Part shown: positions 58,800 through 64,000 of the stretch, in pieces
Numbering within the stretch: the stretch's first letter is position 1
Layout of the letters: each line of letters opens with the position of its first letter
Position numbers and translations under genes: made by a program
Origin: Paenibacillus glycanilyticus
GTDB taxonomy: Bacteria > Bacillota > Bacilli > Paenibacillales > Paenibacillaceae
Direction of reading: 5' to 3'
DNA length: 64,000 nucleotides
Assembly (NCBI RefSeq): GCF_030161375.1
Contig: NZ_BSSQ01000001.1
Span: 310,001 to 374,000, forward strand
Notes under the pieces: model-generated
The model's input: only the letters and a program-made list of their open reading frames with translations
What the model was told of the DNA's origin: nothing
The model's database searches: none

Positions 58800-60065
58800 A
58801 TGAGCCAATGGTACTATTCCTTATCCGTTAGAAGTAAGCTGATGACCTCCATTTATTTCAATTTGGTATTGGTTGCAATTGCCTTAAACTTAGTCCTGTT
58901 ATTTAGCGGCGGCTCCTTCCTTGCCGGTATAATCGTAACGGTGGTATTGGCCATTCTCGCCTATCCGACCGTCGGATTTATCGAAAAGGCTTTAAACTCC
59001 TCCTTTGAAGAGATGTCAAATGCGGCGTTCCGGATCTCCAAAGGCGATTTCACGCAAAGAATCGATACCGCTTCTAATGCATCCCTTGGCGAGGTCGGCC
59101 ATGCGTTCAACAGCATGGTGGACAAGCTGCGCGATATCTTGACCGAAACCTCCAATATTACAAGGCATGTTTCGGAAACAAGCCGCAATATTTTCGATAA
59201 AAACAATCATATCCAAACCGCGATGGAGCAGGTTGCAGCCTCCTCGAATGAACTCGCTACCGGAGCAAACGAAATATCCGAGGATGTCGCGGACATGAGC
59301 GAATCCATTGCCGAGATTGAGAGAAAAGTAGCCAACTACGCTGACGCAACACGGGAAATGAACGAACGTTCCGAGTTCACGCTTGGCCTTGTCGATAAAG
59401 GCCGCGGAGCGCTTGAAGCGCAATCCGACGGAATGCGCCGCAACGTAGAGGCAACCGAAAAAGTATCCGAGACGATTACCGATCTTGCCCGGAAAGCGCA
59501 AGGCATTACGGCGATGACAAATGCGATCTCCGATATTGCCGAGCAGACTAACCTGCTGTCGCTTAACGCTTCCATTGAAGCCGCGCGCGCAGGCGAGCAC
59601 GGCCGCGGGTTTGCGGTGGTTGCCCAGGAAGTACGTAAGCTCGCGGAAGAAGCAACAGCTTCCACCAAGGAAGTATTCAATCTCGTGAAGAGCATCGATC
59701 AAGGGATCAAACAATCGATTAACCATATGAAAGTGAATGAAGAAGTTGTAAAAATGCAAACCGAACGGATTCGCGAATCCGAGATGGTATTTGCGGAGAT
59801 CGTACAGAGCGTGCAGTTCATTACCGAGCAGATTTCAGCCTTCGCAAGAGAAAGCGATCAAATGCTGGAGAGCGCTCGCAAAATCTCCGATGCCATCCAG
59901 AACATTTCTGCCATTACGGAGCAATCCGCAGCCGGCACGGAGCAAGTATCCGCCTCCATGAATGAACAGATCGCATCCGTCCAAGGCGTAGTCCAGGAGA
60001 CCGAACGGATGCTGAATATGGCGACGCAACTTCAACGCACGATTCAAGTATTCAAGATGAAATAA
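58800..60065 (+). CDS. Methyl-accepting chemotaxis protein without extracellular sensor domain
   Basis: The 421-residue protein has two adjacent membrane segments (about residues 17-36 and 38-59) with almost no loop, a HAMP domain (60-115) and a signalling domain with the conserved tip [40 protein letters not shown]. It must sense a cytoplasmic or membrane signal. AAAAGGAGCG precedes the ATG; TATAAT with a weak -35 lies 30 bp upstream. Confidence 0.92.
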   Translation: MSQWYYSLSVRSKLMTSIYFNLVLVAIALNLVLLFSGGSFLAGIIVTVVLAILAYPTVGFIEKALNSSFEEMSNAAFRISKGDFTQRIDTASNASLGEVGHAFNSMVDKLRDILTETSNITRHVSETSRNIFDKNNHIQTAMEQVAASSNELATGANEISEDVADMSESIAEIERKVANYADATREMNERSEFTLGLVDKGRGALEAQSDGMRRNVEATEKVSETITDLARKAQGITAMTNAISDIAEQTNLLSLNASIEAARAGEHGRGFAVVAQEVRKLAEEATASTKEVFNLVKSIDQGIKQSINHMKVNEEVVKMQTERIRESEMVFAEIVQSVQFITEQISAFARESDQMLESARKISDAIQNISAITEQSAAGTEQVSASMNEQIASVQGVVQETERMLNMATQLQRTIQVFKMK

Positions 60066-60082
60066 CAGATGACTATAGAACG

Positions 60083-60119
60083 ATCGGCTATGCTTATGCA
60101 TAGCCGATTTTTTGTTTTT
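60083..60119 (+). terminator. Terminator of the MCP gene
   Basis: ATCGGCTATGC pairs with GCATAGCCGAT around TTAT, followed by TTTTTGTTTTT. Confidence 0.9.
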
Positions 60120-60195
60120 GCCCTAAATTGTAGCGCATGATACCCGGAGGAATGGGAAAAATAGCTTCACCAAACGAAATGGAGGCCATTCCATA

Positions 60196-60996
60196 ATGAA
60201 GCGGATGCCGTCTCACTCCGGCAGAGGCAAACGATGGATCATCTTGATTGCCATCGTATTGCTGTTCACATCTGTAGATCAAACTCATGCGGCACCCCCA
60301 TCCAAGCAAAAGAAAAAAAAGGCCCCGGATATGTCCTGGGTCAGTATGCATAAGCAGTTTCCCGATTCTTTTATCATCAACGGGCCAAGAAACGCGAAAA
60401 GAATCGCCCTTACCTTTGATGATGCGCCGGATCCTAGATTTACGCCGCAAATTTTAGATACTCTGGCCAGCTATGATGTATGCGCTACGTTTTTTGTTGT
60501 AGGTTCCCGCGCTTTAAAGCATCCGGAACTGGTGCGGAGAATTCATCGCGAAGGGCATATTATAGGAAATCATTCTTATAATCATGCCGTCATGTCGCAA
60601 TTGAAGCCAAGAGAATTTCATACCCAAATCTGGCGCACGGATGCCATCGTCAGCCGGCTTATCGGCTATCATCCGCGTTTTGTAAGACCTCCGTACGGGG
60701 AAATGCTGCCCTCTCAAGTGGCTTGGTCCAAACAAAGCGGCTATACAGTAGTCAATTGGGATGTGGATTCGGTTGATTGGCGCAATAATCCGAACAGCGG
60801 TATTGTTTTGCACAACATAAAAAAGACCCTGCAGCCAGGATCTATTGTCCTGCAGCATGCAGGTGGAGGTTATGGTCAAGATTTGACGGGAACCATTGAA
60901 GCTCTGCCCGTACTCATCTCACAACTTAGAAAAAAAGGCTATAAATTCGTCACGCTTCCAGAACTGCTGAAGCAACCCGCCGATAAAATGAAATAA
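60196..60996 (+). CDS. Secreted polysaccharide deacetylase (NodB family)
   Basis: The 266-residue protein has a signal peptide (about residues 1-32, THAA), a Lys-rich linker and a NodB domain. Motif 1 is TFDDAPD (usual TFDDGP), motif 2 is GNHSYNH with metal-binding His, motif 3 is RPPYGE, motif 4 DVDSVDW, and motif 5 LQHAGGG. It resembles peptidoglycan or chitooligosaccharide deacetylases such as PdaA/PdaB. GGAGGCC precedes the ATG. Confidence 0.88.
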   Translation: MKRMPSHSGRGKRWIILIAIVLLFTSVDQTHAAPPSKQKKKKAPDMSWVSMHKQFPDSFIINGPRNAKRIALTFDDAPDPRFTPQILDTLASYDVCATFFVVGSRALKHPELVRRIHREGHIIGNHSYNHAVMSQLKPREFHTQIWRTDAIVSRLIGYHPRFVRPPYGEMLPSQVAWSKQSGYTVVNWDVDSVDWRNNPNSGIVLHNIKKTLQPGSIVLQHAGGGYGQDLTGTIEALPVLISQLRKKGYKFVTLPELLKQPADKMK

Positions 60997-60997
60997 C

Positions 60998-61026
60998 CGA
61001 AAGCCACAGGGCTTCCGGTTATCTTG
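60998..61026. terminator. Terminator between convergent deacetylase and 3D-domain genes
   Basis: AACCGAAAGCC and GGGCTTCCGGTT arms; imperfect, short T-tracts. Confidence 0.55.
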
Positions 61027-61027
61027 T

Positions 61028-61675
61028 TTATTTGAGAATAAAAACTTTAATATTTTGAATGCCGAATTTGCTAACTTCTGCAGGTGTGCCCGGCAAATAA
61101 ATATCGACGCGGTTCCCTTTGATCGCACCGCCAACATCGGAAGCAGTCGCAATCATGCCGCCTGTTGGAAGGCCGTTAGAAGAATAACCCGTAATGTAAA
61201 GCTTAGTGCCCAGCGGAATGACCTTAGGGTCAACGGCAACTGTACCAACCTTCAGCTGGTTGCCAAAGTAATCGAGGCCTGCCCAACCGCCATTCTCGGA
61301 TGCTGCGCCACTGTATGCGGTTGCTTTAACCGACAGCTGCTTGCTGAAGGTATGAATGATCCCAGCCGAATCCGTTACGCTTTGAGCCGTAACCTTCGAA
61401 GCTGCTGCTGCTGCGGTAGCTTTAACCGTAGTTGCGGCTTTGGCCGTTGTGTTAGTCGGGATGACAATTGTAAGACCGGCGTAAATATTCAAAGGATCAA
61501 TCTTTGAGTTCGCTTTCATGAGCTTATCAACGGATACTGAATATTTCTTCGAGAGCTTCCAGAACGTATCGCCATCAACTGCCGTATAAGTTTTGCTGGC
61601 TGCGTGAACCGATCCTGCGGCAAACAGAAGAGATAATCCAAGTACTGCGGTCGTCATCATTGAAGCTTTCTTCAT
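61028..61675 (-). CDS. Secreted LysM and 3D-domain protein (YocH/YuiC-like)
   Basis: The 215-residue protein has a signal peptide (cleavage about VHAAS), one LysM peptidoglycan-binding repeat (TYTAVDGDTFWKLSKKYSVSVDKLMKANS), an Ala/Thr-rich linker and a 3D domain with the three Asp residues (VAVDPKVIPLG, TASDVGGAIKGNRVDIYLPG), the catalytic core of YocH- and Sps-type muralytic enzymes. TAGGAGGAC precedes the ATG. Confidence 0.9.
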   Translation of the reverse strand: MKKASMMTTAVLGLSLLFAAGSVHAASKTYTAVDGDTFWKLSKKYSVSVDKLMKANSKIDPLNIYAGLTIVIPTNTTAKAATTVKATAAAAASKVTAQSVTDSAGIIHTFSKQLSVKATAYSGAASENGGWAGLDYFGNQLKVGTVAVDPKVIPLGTKLYITGYSSNGLPTGGMIATASDVGGAIKGNRVDIYLPGTPAEVSKFGIQNIKVFILK

Positions 61676-61743
61676 TGTCTTGTCCTCCTAGGTGTGTTGC
61701 GTAATCTAAGTAATTGGATAAAGATCTATGTCTTTATTAAAAA

Positions 61744-61772
61744 GCGTCAGGCGGAAACCGCCTGACGCCGGA
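61744..61772 (-). terminator. Terminator after the CAP-domain gene
   Basis: GCGTCAGGCGG pairs with CCGCCTGACGC around AAA; TTTTTAAT follows on the minus strand. Confidence 0.85.
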
Positions 61773-61793
61773 TTCATCTAATTGGAATGACTG

Positions 61794-62585
61794 TTAGCCA
61801 GTGAACTCTTGTACCCATTCGCCGTTCACGTAAGCTACGCCGATTTTCGTGTAATTAGCGTTCAGAATGTTAGCGCGGTGACCAGCACTGTTCATCCAAG
61901 CGGTCATTACTTCCGTTGGCGATTTTTGACCCATAGCAATGTTCTCGCCAGCGTAGTTGTAAGTCACGCCAAACGATTTCATCATGTCAAACGGCGAACC
62001 GTAAGTTGGGGAGTTATGGTCAAAGTAGTTGTTTTGGTACATGTCTTGCGCTTTTGCAGTCGCAACTTTAGTCAACAATGCGTCGCTTGTCAAACCTTTC
62101 AGACCAGCTTTCGCACGCTCTTGGTTCACAAGCGTTACAACTTGGGATGCAAATTCGCTTTGCGATACTGTTCCGCTACCAGTGTTGCCTGTGTTACCAG
62201 TGTTACCGCTGTTACCTGTGTTGCCGCTGTTACCAGTACCCGTGCTTGGGTTTGTTGGCTTCGTTGGTGTTGTAGGCTTTGTTGGTGTAGTTGGTTTCGT
62301 TGGTGTTGTTGGTTTCGTTGGTGTTGTTGTGTTGCCTGTACCCGTGCTTGGTTTTGTAATTTCCGTTGGCAATTGAATGGTAATGCCACCGAAAGTAATC
62401 TTGCTCAGGTCGATACCGTATTGCTTGGCAATCTCGTTGATTTGTTCAACCGATACTGTATTTAATGTTGTGGAGTAAGTCTTCACAGCTGGTGCTGCAC
62501 CTGCAGTTGGAGTCGTTACACCTACACTGATCAAAGCTGCTGCTGCCAAGCTAGCGACACCTACTCGTAATGTTTGCATCTTCAT
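61794..62585 (-). CDS. Secreted CAP-domain protein (YkwD-like) with Pro/Thr and Asn/Gly repeats
   Basis: The 263-residue protein has a signal peptide (cleavage about AGAAP), a short domain with EQINEIAKQYGIDLS, a low-complexity linker (about five TPTKPT hexads, then NTGNSG repeats), and a C-terminal CAP/SCP domain with VNQERAKAGL, FDHNSPTYGSPFDMM, YAGENIAMG and MNSAGHRANILN. CAP proteins of spore formers are probably wall-associated, and their activity is uncertain. AGGAGGATG precedes the ATG. Confidence 0.9.
   Translation of the reverse strand: MKMQTLRVGVASLAAAALISVGVTTPTAGAAPAVKTYSTTLNTVSVEQINEIAKQYGIDLSKITFGGITIQLPTEITKPSTGTGNTTTPTKPTTPTKPTTPTKPTTPTKPTNPSTGTGNSGNTGNSGNTGNTGNTGSGTVSQSEFASQVVTLVNQERAKAGLKGLTSDALLTKVATAKAQDMYQNNYFDHNSPTYGSPFDMMKSFGVTYNYAGENIAMGQKSPTEVMTAWMNSAGHRANILNANYTKIGVAYVNGEWVQEFTG
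62254..62330. repeat. 18-bp coding tandem repeat in the CAP-protein gene
   Basis: About four copies of an 18-bp unit (GTTGGTGTTGTTGGTTTC on the plus strand) encode TPTKPT. A second run of 9-bp units lies at 62183-62235. Length variation by slippage is likely. Confidence 0.8.
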
Positions 62586-62899
62586 GAAATCATCCTCCTA
62601 GATAAGTTTTATATGGGATAAAAGCTGTTGTCTCGTTATTCACTTGCCCTCCGACGCCACTTATCGTAACATGTGTTTCTAACTTGTTTCATGGCACAAA
62701 AACTGGGAAAAGCCCAGCATTTCCTGTATATATAGGCGTTTGAAGCCGTTTATGAGAATGTGCTCACTTTTCGAAAACAGCTCAAAATCAGGCGCCCGTT
62801 GGTTGTCCGAAACAATAGTCAGAATATTTAAATTCAAATCGCATTAAATATTAGAATCCTTTAAGAAAGCGATTTCAAATGATCGCAAAACAAAGAAAA
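62586..62899. other. Leader region of the CAP-protein gene, no further feature seen
   Basis: The stretch is AT-rich toward 62900 and must contain the promoter of the CAP-domain gene, but I see no confident hexamer pair. It has no plausible ORF. Confidence 0.4.
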
Positions 62900-62945
62900 A
62901 CTCCTCGAAAAAACACGCCGATTGGCGGTCTCCCGAGGAGTTTCT
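62900..62945 (-). terminator. Terminator of the Gfo/Idh gene
   Basis: AAACTCCTCG and CGAGGAGTTT arms flank a GC-rich interior (CGCCAATCGGCG), followed by TTCTTTG. Confidence 0.8.
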
Positions 62946-62959
62946 TCTATTAATAGCGA

Positions 62960-63979
62960 TTAGTTCACTTTGATGAATTGACCTGTAGCTTGCGATTCAA
63001 ATGCGCTAAGAATCACTTGCAGCGATTTGCGGCCTTCTTCACCTGGAATAGCAGGAACCGTATCGTTTACGATCGAATCAATGAAAGCATCAACTACACC
63101 GCTGGACAATTGTTTGGTGTTTGTCGAGATTTCGCCAACTCTGTGTTTCTCTACAGAACCGTCGCGCAGTTCCACGATAACTTGGTCTTCCGGATGCGTG
63201 CCGATTTTCATAACGCCTTTTTCGCACCACAGAACCGTGCTGTTGTCTTCGCCTTTGTAATACGTCCAGCTTGCAACCAGGGAACCGATCGCACCGCTTT
63301 GCATGCGTACAACTACGTTAGCGTTGTCGTCTACATCGCCGGCTTTGTCAATCGTGCCGATGAATGCAGCTACTTCAGATACTTCATCATTAAGCAGGTA
63401 GCGGATCAAGTCGGATTTGTGCACGCCGAGATCGCCCATTGCGCCCATGATAGCTTCAGGCTTACGGAAGAACCAGCTTCCAGCACCGTCAACGCTCCAG
63501 CCGTCCGGACCAGGATGGCCAAACGATGTGCGGAAAGTCAGAACGCGGCCAAGTACGCCGGATTCGAGAATTTGTTTCGCTTTAACATGCGGAGGCATCA
63601 GACGTTGGTTGTGGCCAACCATCAGCTTCACGCCGTTTTTAGCCGCCGCTTCGATCATTGCTGCCGCTTCTTCGTCCGTAACGGCCATTGGTTTCTCAAC
63701 GAGAACATGCGCGCCAGCGTTAGCTGCTGCAATCGCCATCGGTGCATGCAGGTAGTTAGGCGTACATACGCTTACTGCGTCCGGTTTTACTTCGGCCAGC
63801 ATAGTCTCGTAGTCCGCGAAAGCTTTGCCGCCGTGTTTCGCCGCGTATTCCTCTGCGCGCTCGATAACCGGATCAACAAAAGCTACAAACTCAACATTCT
63901 CATTGCTTGCATATTCGGGAATGTGACGATGTTTGGAGATGGAACCGCAACCGATTACTGCAACTTTAACCTTGCTCAT
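62960..63979 (-). CDS. Gfo/Idh/MocA-family NAD(P)-dependent oxidoreductase
   Basis: The 339-residue enzyme has an N-terminal Rossmann fold (VAVIGCGSISKHRHIPEY), the catalytic EKP motif (HVLVEKPMAV) and the second-domain pattern GHNQRLMPPHVKAKQIL with HKSDLIRYL, where the His is a likely proton donor. It acts on an unidentified sugar, inositol or related polyol. CAGGGGAAAATC precedes the ATG near the right edge, so its operon partners are not visible. Confidence 0.88.
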   Translation of the reverse strand: MSKVKVAVIGCGSISKHRHIPEYASNENVEFVAFVDPVIERAEEYAAKHGGKAFADYETMLAEVKPDAVSVCTPNYLHAPMAIAAANAGAHVLVEKPMAVTDEEAAAMIEAAAKNGVKLMVGHNQRLMPPHVKAKQILESGVLGRVLTFRTSFGHPGPDGWSVDGAGSWFFRKPEAIMGAMGDLGVHKSDLIRYLLNDEVSEVAAFIGTIDKAGDVDDNANVVVRMQSGAIGSLVASWTYYKGEDNSTVLWCEKGVMKIGTHPEDQVIVELRDGSVEKHRVGEISTNTKQLSSGVVDAFIDSIVNDTVPAIPGEEGRKSLQVILSAFESQATGQFIKVN

Positions 63980-64000
63980 GATTTTCCCCTGCCTCTTCTA

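Noticed and set aside
61676..61743. A c-di-AMP (ydaO) riboswitch before the LysM/3D gene
   Set aside because: The space is too short and none of the conserved riboswitch motifs is visible.
1..64000. tRNA, rRNA or CRISPR arrays
   Set aside because: No cloverleaf-like sequences with tRNA T-loop motifs, no rRNA segments and no regularly spaced repeat-spacer units were seen in any intergenic region.

Overview
The window looks like a chromosomal segment of a Paenibacillus-like, endospore-forming Firmicute. Evidence: balanced base composition, strong AGGAGG-type ribosome binding sites, sporulation genes (sda, gerQ, an alpha/beta-type SASP behind a sigma-G-like promoter, a YheC/D-type coat-associated protein), Gram-positive replication initiation genes (dnaB, dnaI), a T-box-controlled trpS, and Bacillus-like gene neighbourhoods (yuiB/ndh/yumC and hesB/yutJ/yuzB/yutI). 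No rRNA, tRNA, CRISPR array, transposase or prophage gene was found. It is mostly core chromosome with several families of small dispersed repeats.

Layout. 1-4.9 kb: peptide ABC transporter operon oppA-oppB-oppC-oppD on the minus strand (oppD cut by the left edge), with a possible 25-codon leader ORF. 4.9-7.5 kb: dnaB-dnaI. 7.6-12.6 kb: yuiB, hemQ, type II NADH dehydrogenase (ndh) behind a Rex operator, a small coupled gene, yumC, a zinc-ribbon protein behind a possible SD-sequestering hairpin, and sda preceded by DnaA boxes. 13-18.3 kb: YheC/D-like protein, topB, a metallophosphoesterase and a coiled-coil protein. 18.3-22.9 kb: a Bce-type antimicrobial-peptide sensing and detoxification module (response regulator, kinase, ATPase, permease). 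23.2-27.4 kb: a secreted beta-propeller protein and pstS-pstC-pstA without pstB. 27.4-35.5 kb: respiration and Fe-S genes: A-type carrier, mqnE, yutJ, yuzB, yutI, and the operon ctaA-mqnL-HEPN protein, then a thioredoxin. 35.5-40.9 kb: lipoprotein, lipid flippase, ThuA-like, DUF456 and HAD genes. 41.3-45 kb: mntABCD manganese transporter. 45-49 kb: PBP2-like transpeptidase and a CvpA/transglutaminase fusion. 49-54 kb: MFS transporter, small sporulation-like peptide, toprim protein, and ctaB-sco-AEC transporter. 54-64 kb: gerQ, yfhP-like, SASP, trpS with T-box, MCP, polysaccharide deacetylase, 3D-domain and CAP-domain secreted proteins, and a Gfo/Idh oxidoreductase.

Functional themes: menaquinone by the futalosine route (mqnE, mqnL), NADH oxidation (ndh), heme and heme A formation and oxidase assembly (hemQ, ctaA, ctaB, sco), and Fe-S carriers (hesB-type, nifU-type) form a scattered respiratory set. 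A near-perfect Rex operator at ndh and a weaker one just downstream of the mqnE promoter suggest NADH/NAD+ redox control of both.

The most unusual content is non-coding. (1) A 110-140 nt element occurs three times, each time between a stop codon and the terminator of the upstream gene (hemQ, pstA, hesB) and each time in the sense orientation; its helices differ in sequence but keep pairing, as expected of a structured RNA. (2) A shorter hairpin family shares the ACTTCGTAAGCA module and sits directly before the ribosome binding site of three minus-strand genes (oppB, the 48.9-kb operon, sco). (3) A 24-bp unit forms a four-copy head-to-head array at 9.06-9.25 kb.
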